Both the position numbers and the translations under genes were made by a program. From NCBI RefSeq assembly GCF_900112345.1, contig NZ_FOLB01000002.1, forward strand, positions 62,001-126,000: DNA of 64,000 bases, read 5' to 3'. The notes beneath the pieces were generated by a model. That model had not been told where the DNA came from and ran no database searches. It worked only from the letters and a program-made list of their open reading frames with translations. Positions 33,477-43,702 of this stretch are shown here, piece after piece. Every line of letters begins with the position of its first letter. Position 1 is the stretch's first letter. This stretch comes from Nocardioides terrae (GTDB taxonomy: Bacteria > Actinomycetota > Actinomycetes > Propionibacteriales > Nocardioidaceae).

Positions 33477-34238
33477 TCAGCGGAAGGCCGGCTTCTCCTT
33501 GGCGAGGAAGGCGCGGACGCCCTCGGTGAAGTCGGGGCCGGTGTAGACGGAGTGCAGCAGCGCGTCGTCGTCGTCGGGAGCCGCCTCGAGGTCGGCGGCG
33601 CGGGCGAGCAGCTGCGACTTCGTGGCCCGCAGCGTCACCGACGACAGCGCCAGGACCGCGTCGACGAGGGCGGCCAGCTCCTCGTCGAGCGACTCGACGA
33701 CCGACGTCAGAGCGCCCACCGAGTACGCGCGATCGGCGGAGACGAGGCGCGCGGCGAGCAGCATCTCGCGGGTCACCGGCTCGCCGAAGACCGCGGCGCA
33801 GCGATAGACGAGGGGTGCGGCGAGCGCATTGCCGAGCGTGCGGGCGATCGGGTAGCCGAAGCGCGAGTGCGGGGTGGCGATGCGCAGGTCGCAGTGGGTG
33901 GCGACCGCCAGCCCGCCGCCGACGCAGACGCCGTCCACGGCCGCGATCGTCACCTGGGGCAGCGCGAAGAGCTTGCCCAGCAGTGCCCGGATCCAGTCCT
34001 CATAGGCGACGGCGTCCTGGGAGAGGAAGTCGGAGATCTCGTTGCCGGCGGCGAACGCCCGGCCGCCGGCGCCACGCAGCACCAGCACCTTCACCGACGG
34101 GTCGGACGCGAGCTCGTCGCACAGCTCGTGCAGGGCGGCGTACATCGCCTGCGTGAAGGCGTTGTGCCGCTCCGGCCGGTCGAAGGTCACCTCGACGGCC
34201 CCGGGACGGCGGTCGACGGAGAGCTCAGCAGTCGTCAC
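33477..34238 (-). CDS. Enoyl-CoA hydratase/isomerase-family protein
   Basis: This 253-residue crotonase-fold protein has the oxyanion-hole blocks GRAFAAGNEISDF and AVDGVCVGGGLAVA. At the position of the first catalytic Glu of hydratases (usual FGQPEI), it reads FGYPIA, so that residue is missing. The second Glu region, VTREMLLAARLV, is present. It may be an isomerase, a hydrolase or a CoA-ester lyase instead of a true hydratase. It is convergent with the icmF/btuF-like genes and is preceded by a 34-bp gap to the reductase gene. Confidence 0.85.
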   Translation of the reverse strand: MTTAELSVDRRPGAVEVTFDRPERHNAFTQAMYAALHELCDELASDPSVKVLVLRGAGGRAFAAGNEISDFLSQDAVAYEDWIRALLGKLFALPQVTIAAVDGVCVGGGLAVATHCDLRIATPHSRFGYPIARTLGNALAAPLVYRCAAVFGEPVTREMLLAARLVSADRAYSVGALTSVVESLDEELAALVDAVLALSSVTLRATKSQLLARAADLEAAPDDDDALLHSVYTGPDFTEGVRAFLAKEKPAFR

Positions 34239-34272
34239 CCGGCGAGGATAGGAGCCGGGCGGCCGGCGCGGC

Positions 34273-34869
34273 TCAGTCCGCGAGATGTCTCACAACCCGC
34301 CACCGCGCGAGCAGCGTGCCGTCCGCCTCGACGAGCGACGACAGGGTGAGGGGTACGCCGCCCGCCACCAGCGGCCCGTCGACGATGCGCTTGCCCCCAC
34401 CGCCGACGAGCAGCGGCGCGACCGTCGTGCACAGCTCCTCGACCACGCCGGCCCGCAAGAGCCCAGCGAGGAGGGTCGGCCCGCCCTCGCAGATGACGTG
34501 GTCCAGCCCCTCGGCGTAGAGCCCGTGGACGAGCTCGCGCAGAGCCTGCTCGTTCCCGCCGGAGACGAGACGGACGCCCGGCGCGCCCTCGAGCGTCGGC
34601 GGCAGCGACCGCCCCACGACGATCATCGGCTGCGGAACGGGGCCGTAGCCCTCGGCGCGCGCCGTGCCGGCGCCGACGAGCAGCGCGTCAGCGGTGCTCC
34701 GCAGCCGGTCGAAGACGACCTTGTCGGCCTCGTTGTTGATCGAGCCGGTGAGCCCGTCGGCCCCCTGGGCCGCGCCGTCGGCGCTCGAGATCATGTTGAC
34801 GCGCAGCCACGGGCCGTCGGGCCAGGCGTAGAGCTCGTCGACCGACCCGTCCCCGATCAGCGTCCGCAT
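34273..34869 (-). CDS. RibD C-terminal-type (pyrimidine reductase-like) NADPH reductase
   Basis: This 198-residue protein is of the RibD-C family, which shares the dihydrofolate-reductase fold. It shows NMISSADGAAQG and the block VICEGGPTLLAGLLRAG, and ends near VRHLAD. Stand-alone members are common in actinobacteria; some replace the missing reductase domain in riboflavin biosynthesis, while others have unknown targets. No deaminase domain is present. It starts 12 bp from the amidase gene stop on the same strand. Confidence 0.85.
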   Translation of the reverse strand: MRTLIGDGSVDELYAWPDGPWLRVNMISSADGAAQGADGLTGSINNEADKVVFDRLRSTADALLVGAGTARAEGYGPVPQPMIVVGRSLPPTLEGAPGVRLVSGGNEQALRELVHGLYAEGLDHVICEGGPTLLAGLLRAGVVEELCTTVAPLLVGGGGKRIVDGPLVAGGVPLTLSSLVEADGTLLARWRVVRHLAD

Positions 34870-34880
34870 GCGACGGGAGG

Positions 34881-35693
34881 CTACCGGCGCAAGTAGTGGG
34901 AGATGCCGGCGACCAGCGCCCGGGCGTAGCGCTTCCGGCCCGCGGCCGACGTCATCCGGCGCGCCTCGGTCGCGTCGCGCATGTTGCCGAGCTCGACCAT
35001 GGCGACCGGAACGTCGGAGAGGTTCAGCGTCCCGAGGTCGGAGCGGACGTCGAGGCCGTCACCGCCGGCGATGTAGTTGGCCCGCGTGAAGTGTGCGCGG
35101 CTCAATGCCGCGCGCAGGGTGAGCGCGAGGCGTCGCGACGGGGCGGCGATGTCGTCGGTCCAGCCGCGCAGCGAGGCGGGCGCGATGACGTGGAAGCCAC
35201 GGGCGCCGCGGGCGAAGGAGCCGTCCGCGTGGATCGACACCTCCAGGTCGGCGTGCGCCCGGGCTCCGGCACGGCCGCGGGCGTCGACGCACGGCCCCCA
35301 CGCGGCGCGACTGTTCGAGGAGCGGGTCAGGACCACTCGCGCCCCGGCACGCTGCAGCGACCGCCTCACGACCTGCGCGACGCGCCACGTGAAGGTGGCC
35401 TCGGGATAACCGCCGTTGGTCGACGTACCGGTCGTGTTGCACGCCTTGCGGCTCGGGCCGGCGGTCACCAGGTGGTTGATCTGAGCGAGGTGCCGGCTGT
35501 TGCCGAGCTGGTGGCCCGGGTCGAGGACGACAGTGCGCCCCTCCAGAGGGTGCGGCACCGGTCGCGCTGCGAGAGCCGCTCCTTTCGCCCAGCCGGAGCC
35601 GGTGATGCCCGGCGGATCTGCGGTCACCGCGTCGGCCGCCGCCGGGACCAGGAGGGCCAGACAGGCGACGGCGGGAAGCAGGCGCTGGCGCAT
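34881..35693 (-). CDS. Secreted N-acetylmuramoyl-L-alanine amidase (Amidase_3)
   Basis: This 270-residue protein begins with a cleavable Sec signal, MRQRLLPAVACLALLVPAAADA. Amidase_3 blocks follow: VVLDPGHQLGN (zinc-binding His), NGGYPEATFTWRV (the Glu), and SIHADGSF (second His). Such enzymes hydrolyse the amide bond between MurNAc and the stem peptide for cell separation or recycling. It is divergent from galE with a 56-bp promoter gap. Length and domain layout are normal. Confidence 0.9.
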   Translation of the reverse strand: MRQRLLPAVACLALLVPAAADAVTADPPGITGSGWAKGAALAARPVPHPLEGRTVVLDPGHQLGNSRHLAQINHLVTAGPSRKACNTTGTSTNGGYPEATFTWRVAQVVRRSLQRAGARVVLTRSSNSRAAWGPCVDARGRAGARAHADLEVSIHADGSFARGARGFHVIAPASLRGWTDDIAAPSRRLALTLRAALSRAHFTRANYIAGGDGLDVRSDLGTLNLSDVPVAMVELGNMRDATEARRMTSAAGRKRYARALVAGISHYLRR

Positions 35694-35749
35694 CGGTCGA
35701 TGCTACGACCGGTAGCGTGGGCGGTCCCAAACGTGGAGAAGGAGCCTTG

Positions 35750-36727
35750 ATGAGCTGGTTGGTGACAGGTGGAGCGGGCTACATCGGCTCACACGTCGTG
35801 CGTGCCCTGCAGGCGGACGGCCTCGCGCCTGTCGTCGTCGACGACCTCTCCAGCGGGTTCGAGCGCTTCGTCCCGGAGGGCGTGCCGTTCGTCAACGCCA
35901 CCATCCTGGACCAGGCCGCGCTCGAGACGGCGATCAAGGACCACGGCGTCGAGGGCGTGATCCACCTGGCCGGGTTCAAGTACGCCGGGGTCAGCGTGCA
36001 GCGCCCGCTGCACACCTACGCCCAGAACGTCCAGGGCACCGCCACCCTGCTCGAGGCGATGATGGCCACCGGAGTGGGCAGCATCGTGTTCTCCTCCTCC
36101 GCCGCGACCTTCGGCACCCCCGACGTCGACCTCGTCACCGAGGACACCCCCACCAACCCCGAGAGCCCGTACGGCGAGTCGAAGCTGATCGGCGAGTGGC
36201 TGCTGCGCGACGTCGCCACCGCGCACGGCCTCGGCCACACCAGCCTGCGCTACTTCAACGTCGTCGGCTCCGGCACCCCGGAGCTGTTCGACGCCAGCCC
36301 CCACAACCTCTTCCCGCTGGTCTTCGACGCGCTGGCCAAGGGCGGCACCCCGCGGATCAACGGCGACGACTACGCGACCCCGGACGGCACCTGCGTGCGT
36401 GACTACGTCCACGTGGCCGACCTCGCGCACTCCCATGTCGTCGCGGCCCGCAAGCTCGCCGCCGGCGAGACCCTCGAGCGGGTCTACAACCTCGGCTCGG
36501 GCGACGGTGTCAGTGTCCGGCAGATCATGGACGCCGTCCGCGACGTCACCGGCATCGACTTCACTCCCGAGATCGCGCCCCGGCGTCCGGGCGACCCGGC
36601 CCGGATCGTGGCCACCGGCGAGCTCGCCGCCCGCGACCTCGACTGGGCCATGCGCCACGACCTGCGGTCGATGGTCGCCAGCGCCTGGGAGGCCCGGCAG
36701 AACGCTGGGGTGAACTACCCGAACTGA
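35750..36727 (+). CDS. galE: UDP-glucose 4-epimerase GalE
   Basis: This 325-residue extended short-chain dehydrogenase begins MSWLVTGGAGYIGSHVV, the NAD motif. Catalytic Ser and YxxxK appear as FSSSAATFG and YGESKLIGE. Later motifs LRYFNVVG and CVRDYVHVADLAHSH are those of GalE, which interconverts UDP-glucose and UDP-galactose. The ATG at 35750 has GGAG upstream. It opens the plus-strand part of the polysaccharide locus and is followed by a hairpin and the initiating transferase gene. Confidence 0.95.
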   Translation: MSWLVTGGAGYIGSHVVRALQADGLAPVVVDDLSSGFERFVPEGVPFVNATILDQAALETAIKDHGVEGVIHLAGFKYAGVSVQRPLHTYAQNVQGTATLLEAMMATGVGSIVFSSSAATFGTPDVDLVTEDTPTNPESPYGESKLIGEWLLRDVATAHGLGHTSLRYFNVVGSGTPELFDASPHNLFPLVFDALAKGGTPRINGDDYATPDGTCVRDYVHVADLAHSHVVAARKLAAGETLERVYNLGSGDGVSVRQIMDAVRDVTGIDFTPEIAPRRPGDPARIVATGELAARDLDWAMRHDLRSMVASAWEARQNAGVNYPN

Positions 36728-36743
36728 TCCTTTCGGATGGTTT

Positions 36744-36763
36744 CACCTGATTCCCCTCAGGTG
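36744..36763 (+). terminator. Hairpin downstream of galE
   Basis: CACCTGA TTCCCC TCAGGTG, a perfect 7-bp stem with a six-base loop, 16 bases past the galE stop. It may terminate galE or attenuate into the next gene, whose 137-bp leader it opens. Confidence 0.5.
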
Positions 36764-36864
36764 CCTTTCCGCCGTCTCTTAGGTTAAAAACCCGGCTGTT
36801 GCTGCCGGTTTCCGGGCAAGCAGCAGCCCCAGGGACGACGACAGCAGTGGGGGCAGAAGCGCGT

Positions 36865-38322
36865 ATGACCATCCTGACGGACCGGGGGACTCGGCCCGCC
36901 GTCGCGAAGCCCAGCAGGGCTCTGCAATACCTTCCGGTCACCGCGTTCCTCATCGATCTCAGCGCGATCCTGATCGCGTGCATCGCGGCCGTGCTCGGCC
37001 GTGGCCACCTCGGCTTCTTCGACGAGCCCGCCCACCTGGCGGCGACCGCCGGCGACCTCGCGCCGCTCCTGGCCGCGGGCTGGCTCGGGATGATCGCCGC
37101 GCTCGGCGGCTACCGGGCCGACGTCTTCGGCGCCGGTGTCGACGAGCTGAAGCGGGTCTTCACCGCCAGCACCACCACCGGCGCCCTCGTCGGCGTCGGC
37201 TGCTACCTCCTGAAGTACTCGCTCTCCCGGGGCTTCTTCGTGCTCGTCCTCGTCATCGGCCTCGCCCTGCTCCTGGTCGGCCGGCTCGTGCTGCGGCGGG
37301 CGCTGCACTCCGCCCGCCTCCGCGGTTCACTGCTCCAGCGGGTCGTGCTCTCGGGAGGTGCCGCCCAGATCGACGACGTGGCCGCCGTCCTGCGCCGCGA
37401 GAAGTGGCTCGGCTATCAGCTGGTCGGCGCGCTCGTCCCCGACGGCGTCCCCGGGACCGAGACGAGCTCCGGCATCCCGGTCCTCGGCAACGCCGACGAC
37501 CTCGACGACGTCACCCGGCTCGAGGGCATCGACGCCATCTTCTTCACCGGTGGCTCGAGCCGATCGGCCGCCGACCTGCGCCGGGTCGTCTGGCAGCTCG
37601 AGGAGAAGTCGATCCAGCTGGTGATGGCGCCCGCGATGACGGACTTCTCGGCCGAGCGGGTCCGGACACGTCCGGTCGGCGGGCTGCCGCTGATCCACCT
37701 CGAGCCGCCGCGCTGGGCGTTCGCCTCGCGCTGGGCCAAGCGCTCCTTCGACGTCGCGGTGACCTCGCTGCTGATCGCGGCGTGCGCACCGCTCATCGCC
37801 TACGCCGCGCTGTGCATCAAGCTGCACGACGGCGGCCCGATCTTCTTCCGGCAGACGCGGGTCGGACGTCACGGCGAGGAGTTCGGCTGCTTCAAGTTCC
37901 GCACCATGGTGGTCGACGCGGAGTCGATGGTCGCACAGCTGCAGGCGGAGCTCGGTGTCGACGCGCTGCTCTTCAAGATGAAGGACGACCCCCGGATCAC
38001 CAAGCCGGGCAGGTGGCTGCGCCGGTTCTCGGTCGACGAGCTCCCGCAGCTGTTCAACGTCGTGCTGGGCGACATGAGCCTGGTCGGACCGCGGCCGCAG
38101 GTCCCCCGCGAGGTCGCGCTCTACGACGATGCACTGCGCCGCCGCCTCAACGTGCGCCCCGGCATGACCGGTCTGTGGCAGGTCTCCGGCCGCAACGACC
38201 TCTCGGTGGAGGACTCGGCCCGGCTCGACCTCTACTACGTCGACAACTGGTCGATGATGCAGGACCTCAGCATCCTGGCGAAGACAGCCGGCGCGGTCCT
38301 CAGCAGCCGCGGCGCCTACTGA
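36865..38322 (+). CDS. Initiating sugar-phosphate transferase (polyprenyl glycosylphosphotransferase, WbaP/CpsE type)
   Basis: This 485-residue membrane protein starts exopolysaccharide assembly by moving a sugar phosphate from a UDP-sugar onto undecaprenyl phosphate. Four or five hydrophobic helices and a Rossmann-like central region precede a C-terminal catalytic domain. Its blocks are the helix KRSFDVAVTSLLIAAC, RQTRVGRHGEEFGCFKFRTM, RRFSVDELPQLFNVVLGDMS and GPRPQVPREV. The C-terminal end PGMTGLWQVSGRN is also conserved. I chose the ATG at 36865 after a GGGGG run. It lies upstream of, and convergent with, the rfbA gene. Confidence 0.92.
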   Translation: MTILTDRGTRPAVAKPSRALQYLPVTAFLIDLSAILIACIAAVLGRGHLGFFDEPAHLAATAGDLAPLLAAGWLGMIAALGGYRADVFGAGVDELKRVFTASTTTGALVGVGCYLLKYSLSRGFFVLVLVIGLALLLVGRLVLRRALHSARLRGSLLQRVVLSGGAAQIDDVAAVLRREKWLGYQLVGALVPDGVPGTETSSGIPVLGNADDLDDVTRLEGIDAIFFTGGSSRSAADLRRVVWQLEEKSIQLVMAPAMTDFSAERVRTRPVGGLPLIHLEPPRWAFASRWAKRSFDVAVTSLLIAACAPLIAYAALCIKLHDGGPIFFRQTRVGRHGEEFGCFKFRTMVVDAESMVAQLQAELGVDALLFKMKDDPRITKPGRWLRRFSVDELPQLFNVVLGDMSLVGPRPQVPREVALYDDALRRRLNVRPGMTGLWQVSGRNDLSVEDSARLDLYYVDNWSMMQDLSILAKTAGAVLSSRGAY

Positions 38323-38328
38323 CCGACG

Positions 38329-40268
<1,940 letters not shown>

Positions 40269-40275
40269 GTCGCGG

Positions 40276-41688
40276 ATGGCCGACCTGACCCTCGAGCAGA
40301 CGCCGATCCCCGGGCTGCTCGTCCTGCGCGTCCCGCTGCACGGCGACTCCCGCGGCTGGTTCAAGGAGAACTGGCAGCGCGCGAAGATGACCGCGCTCGG
40401 CCTGCCCGACTTCGGGCCGGTCCAGAACAACATGTCGCTCAACGCCGCCCGCGGCGCCACCCGGGGCATCCACACCGAGCCGTGGGACAAGTTCGTCTCG
40501 GTAGCGACGGGCCGCGTCTTCGCGGCCTGGGTCGACATGCGCGAGGGCGAGTCGTTCGGGGCGACGTACTGGACCGAGATCGGGCCCGACGTCACCGTCT
40601 TCGTCCCGCGCGGCGTCGGCAACTCCTACCAGGCGCTCGAGGACGGGACGGTCTACTCCTACCTCGTCAACGACCACTGGCAGCCCGGCCCGGCCTACCC
40701 GGCCGTACACCTGGGCGACCCTGCGCTCGCGATCCCGTGGCCGATCCCGCTCGAGGACGCCGAGGTCTCGGAGAAGGACCAGAACAACCCGCTGCTGGCC
40801 GACGTCACCCCGATGCGGCCCAAGAAGACGCTGATCGTCGGCGGCAACGGCCAGCTCGGGCGCGCGCTCGCCGCGGCCTTCCCCGACGCGGAGGCCGTGA
40901 CCCGCGCCGAGCTCGACATCACGTCGGCGGAGGCGGTCGCCGCCTGGCCGTGGAACGAGTACGCCGTCGTGCTGAACGCGGCCGCCTACACGGCCGTCGA
41001 CGTCGCCGAGACCCCGCAGGGTCGCCGGGACGCGTGGGCCGCCAACGCGGTGGCTCCGGCCCTGCTGGCGCGCGTCGCGACCGAGCACCGGCTCACGCTG
41101 GTGCATGTGTCCAGCGACTACGTCTTCGACGGCACCCTCGGCTCGACGGTCGAGGAGGCGCACACCGAGGACGAGCCCTTCGCGCCGCTCGGCGTCTACG
41201 GCCAGTCCAAGGCGGCCGGCGACATCGCGGTCGCCAGCACGCCCCGACACTACGTCGTGCGCACCTCGTGGGTCATCGGCGAGGGCGGCAACTTCGTCCG
41301 CACCATGGCACGCCTGGCCGGTGACGGCGTCTCGCCGTCGGTCGTCGCCGACCAGGTCGGCCGGCTGACCTTCACCGACACGCTCGCCTCCGCGATCGCG
41401 CACCTGGTGACGAGCGGGGCGGCCTACGGCACCTACAACGTCTCCAACGCCGGCGACCCGATGTCGTGGCAGCAGATCGCCGCCGCGGTCTTCGAGCTCA
41501 GCGGCCGCTCGGCGTCCGACGTCTCGCCGACGACGACCGAGGACTACTTCGCCGGGGCCATGGCCGCGGGCAAGCAGGTGAGCCCGCGCCCGCTCGGCTC
41601 GGTCCTCTCCCTCGCCAAGCTGGAGGCCACCGGCTTCACGCCGGAGGACCAGCTCGACGTGCTGCGTCGCTACCTCGCCACCGACTGA
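40276..41688 (+). CDS. rfbCD: Fused dTDP-4-dehydrorhamnose 3,5-epimerase / reductase (RfbC-RfbD)
   Basis: This 470-residue protein fuses two steps of dTDP-L-rhamnose synthesis. Residues 1-165 form an RmlC cupin epimerase (RGDSRGW-like region HGDSRGWFKE; His in RGIHTEPWDKF). Residues 180-470 form an RmlD reductase, with the nucleotide motif LIVGGNGQLGRAL, catalytic YGQSKAAGD, and SDYVFDG. The linker ends in ADVTPMRPKKT. Separate rmlC and rmlD are the usual arrangement, so this fusion ensures coupled expression. A five-unit tandem repeat begins at its stop codon. Confidence 0.95.
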   Translation: MADLTLEQTPIPGLLVLRVPLHGDSRGWFKENWQRAKMTALGLPDFGPVQNNMSLNAARGATRGIHTEPWDKFVSVATGRVFAAWVDMREGESFGATYWTEIGPDVTVFVPRGVGNSYQALEDGTVYSYLVNDHWQPGPAYPAVHLGDPALAIPWPIPLEDAEVSEKDQNNPLLADVTPMRPKKTLIVGGNGQLGRALAAAFPDAEAVTRAELDITSAEAVAAWPWNEYAVVLNAAAYTAVDVAETPQGRRDAWAANAVAPALLARVATEHRLTLVHVSSDYVFDGTLGSTVEEAHTEDEPFAPLGVYGQSKAAGDIAVASTPRHYVVRTSWVIGEGGNFVRTMARLAGDGVSPSVVADQVGRLTFTDTLASAIAHLVTSGAAYGTYNVSNAGDPMSWQQIAAAVFELSGRSASDVSPTTTEDYFAGAMAAGKQVSPRPLGSVLSLAKLEATGFTPEDQLDVLRRYLATD

Positions 41689-41818
41689 CGGCTCGACCAG
41701 CCGCATCGATGTGACCGCTCGACCAGCCGCATCGTCGTGACCGCTCGAACCAGCGGCATCGTCGTGACCGCTCGAACCAGCGGCATCGATGTGACCGCTC
41801 GACCAGCCGCATCGATGG
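41686..41818. repeat. Five 26-27 bp tandem repeats starting at the rfbCD stop codon
   Basis: Units begin at 41686, 41712, 41738, 41765 and 41792, each TGACCGCTCGA(A)CCAGC followed by CGCATCG or GGCATCG. The first TGA is the stop codon of rfbCD. Two sequence variants (CAGCCGCATCG and CCAGCGGCATCG) alternate as A, A, B, B, A. No ORF uses it. Confidence 0.9.
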
Positions 41819-41908
41819 TCGAGTAGCCCGAGCCGCTAGGCGAGGGCGTATCGAGACCACCTGATCGCTGGTCGAGGAGGGCGCGCAGCGCCCGTCTCGA
41901 AACCAGGC
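41817..41908. repeat. REP-like palindromic elements
   Basis: Two imperfect copies: TGGTCGAG...TATCGAGACCA (41817-41859) and GCTGGTCGAGGAGG...CCCGTCTCGAAACCAG (41868-41906). The ends pair as a stem around GCGCGCAGCGC. Related elements are at 53543-53584 and 56621-56720. Confidence 0.75.
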
Positions 41909-41909
41909 G

Positions 41910-42200
41910 TCAGCTGCGTGCGAGCAGGTCCCGCTCCAGCAGATCGGCGACGAACGCCAGCACGGCCGGCCGTACGGTCTCGACCGTCTCGCCGTAGTGG
42001 TCCGCGACGTCCTCGACCAGCGCATCGACGGTGAGCGGCGTCGCGAGCCGACCCCACATCAGCTGACCGGACCCCTCGAGCACCACCGGCGGTCGCGCCA
42101 GCCGGTCCAGGTCGAGGAGCACGGCGCGCTCCTCCCCGTCGACGAACGCGACCCCAGGCCGGTGGACGACCGTGACGCCGCCGTCGAGCGGCTCAGGCAC
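41910..42200 (-). CDS. PqqD-like peptide-chaperone/RRE-type protein 1
   Basis: This 96-residue protein has the PqqD winged-helix layout: VVHRPGVAFVDGEERAVLLD, then LMWGRLATPLTVDALVEDVADHYG, then a C-terminal helix VLAFVADLLERDLL. PqqD-type proteins bind a leader peptide and deliver it to a modifying enzyme. Others occur in exopolysaccharide loci with HprK-like kinases. Its start overlaps the BY-kinase stop by eight bases, so the two are co-translated. A second PqqD-like gene is at 44521-44781. The modified partner is unknown. Confidence 0.75.
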   Translation of the reverse strand: MPEPLDGGVTVVHRPGVAFVDGEERAVLLDLDRLARPPVVLEGSGQLMWGRLATPLTVDALVEDVADHYGETVETVRPAVLAFVADLLERDLLARS

Positions 42201-43614
42201 CCGGCTCGGCGACCGGCTCGGCCGACTGCGGGGTGCGGTCGCGCCGGTAGCCGTAGTAGGCGTAGGACCCGGCCCGGTCGTGCCGCGCGGAGACCCGGTT
42301 GAGCACGACGCCGAGCACCCGTCCGTTGACGGTCGTGATCGAGCCCAGGCAGGTCTCGAGCTCGGCGTCGACGGTCGCTCCCGAGGAGATGACCAGCATG
42401 ACGCCGTCGGTGGCAGTGCTCAGCAGGGCGGCGTCGGTCACCGGCAGCAGTGGCGGCGCGTCGAGGACGACGATGTGGTCCTGCGCGAGCTTCTCGACGA
42501 GCGTGCGCATCGCGCGGGAGCCGAGCAGCTCGCTCGGGTTGGGCGGGATCGCCCCGGCCGCGAGCACGCGCAGCGAGGTGAAGCCGGCCGGCGTCTGCAG
42601 CGCGTCCTCGACGGACACCTGCCCGGTGAGGACATTGGTCAGGCCGACCGCGCCGTCGACCGCGAAGGAGGCCGCCACGGTGGGCCGGCGCAGGTCGGCG
42701 TCGATGAGGATCACCGGCTGGCCGGTCGACTCGAGGGCAGCGGCGATGTTGGCGGCGACCGTGGACTTGCCGTCACCGGGTCGCGGGCTGGTGATCACCA
42801 GGCTGCGCGGCGGGTTGTCGACGTCCATGAACATGAGGTTGGTGCGCAGCTTGCGGAACGCCTCGGCGGCGGCCGAGCCCGCCTCGTCGGTGTCGTGCAG
42901 GGCCAGTGTGGCGGCGGCGCCGGGCTCGTGACGCAGCGTCGGGGCGGTGGGGATGCTCGCGACGACCGGGATGCCGAAGTGGCTCTCCACGTCGTCGGCG
43001 CTGCGCAGCCGCCGGTCGAGGGTGCTGCGCAGGACGGCGTACCCGAGCGCGAGCAGGCAGCCGAGCACGAAGGCGATCGCCAGGTTGCGCTCGGGGCGCG
43101 GTGAGGCGGGCGAGCCCGGCAGGGCGGCGGACTCCTGCGGGACGATCCGCGGGGTGCCGTCGCTGGGCGGGCCGGCGGGCGACTCGATGGCCTGCACCTG
43201 GACCGCAAGCGCCGCCACCCACGCGTCGGCGAGCTGCTGCGCCTCCTTCGGGCTGGCGGACTCGGCGACGATGTTGAGGTAGACGGTGTCGACGGGCTGG
43301 CTGACGGTGATGTGCGAGACGAGCGCCGACGGCGTCGTGTGGAGACCGAGCTCGTCGATGACCGTCTGCGCGGTCGCGCGGCTCTTGGCGACGGCGATGT
43401 AGGACGTCGCCCGGGACTTGGCCAGCTGGTCGGTCACCGAGCCGAGGGCGGCGTTGTCGGAGGAACCCGTTCCGACGAACCCGGCCGCGTTGGCCGCGTA
43501 GACAGGCGTCTGCAGCGCTGTGAAGAGCGCCCCGGCCGCGCACGTGCCGACGATGAGGAGGAGCACACCGATCCAGTGGTTGCGAACAGCGCGCCAGTAG
43601 TCCTGCAGTTCCAA
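42193..43614 (-). CDS. Polysaccharide co-polymerase / BY-type tyrosine autokinase (Wzz-CpsD fusion)
   Basis: This 473-residue protein fuses a chain-length regulator with a bacterial tyrosine kinase. The Wzz-like part has a first helix near RNHWIGVLLLIVGTC and a second (LAIAFVLGCLLALGYAVL). The kinase carries Walker A PRPGDGKSTVAANIA, A' VILIDADLRRP and B VVLDAPPLLPV, and ends in the Tyr cluster YAYYGY that is autophosphorylated. It should control polymer length in export. I chose the TTG at 43614 with GAGGGG nine bases upstream; a TTG at 43686 is possible. The LMW phosphatase fused to CysC at 52527 is a candidate counterpart. Confidence 0.9.
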   Translation of the reverse strand: MELQDYWRAVRNHWIGVLLLIVGTCAAGALFTALQTPVYAANAAGFVGTGSSDNAALGSVTDQLAKSRATSYIAVAKSRATAQTVIDELGLHTTPSALVSHITVSQPVDTVYLNIVAESASPKEAQQLADAWVAALAVQVQAIESPAGPPSDGTPRIVPQESAALPGSPASPRPERNLAIAFVLGCLLALGYAVLRSTLDRRLRSADDVESHFGIPVVASIPTAPTLRHEPGAAATLALHDTDEAGSAAAEAFRKLRTNLMFMDVDNPPRSLVITSPRPGDGKSTVAANIAAALESTGQPVILIDADLRRPTVAASFAVDGAVGLTNVLTGQVSVEDALQTPAGFTSLRVLAAGAIPPNPSELLGSRAMRTLVEKLAQDHIVVLDAPPLLPVTDAALLSTATDGVMLVISSGATVDAELETCLGSITTVNGRVLGVVLNRVSARHDRAGSYAYYGYRRDRTPQSAEPVAEPGA

Positions 43615-43690
43615 AGCCCGGGGCCCCTCTGGTGAGAAGAAGAAGAGCGGCGCAGTCCCGAGTTCTCCGGTCAGCCGCGTGGGCAATCCT

Positions 43691-43702
43691 TACACTTCCA
43701 GC
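43691..43702 (+). promoter_or_regulatory. Leaderless promoter of the hprK-like gene
   Basis: TACACT at 43691-43696 is a good -10 box six bases before the ATG at 43703, with no ribosome binding site, so a leaderless transcript is expected. It lies within the divergent gap to the BY-kinase gene. Confidence 0.55.

Noticed and set aside
36728-36864. Riboswitch in the leader of the initiating transferase
   Set aside because: Only a short hairpin and a GC-rich leader are visible; no conserved riboswitch core could be matched.
36799-36864. Longer N-terminus for the sugar-phosphate transferase
   Set aside because: The added residues are not hydrophobic or conserved, and the ATG at 36865 has a purine-rich site upstream.
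41686-41818. CRISPR array
   Set aside because: The 26-27-bp units are contiguous with no spacers, so they are a plain tandem repeat.
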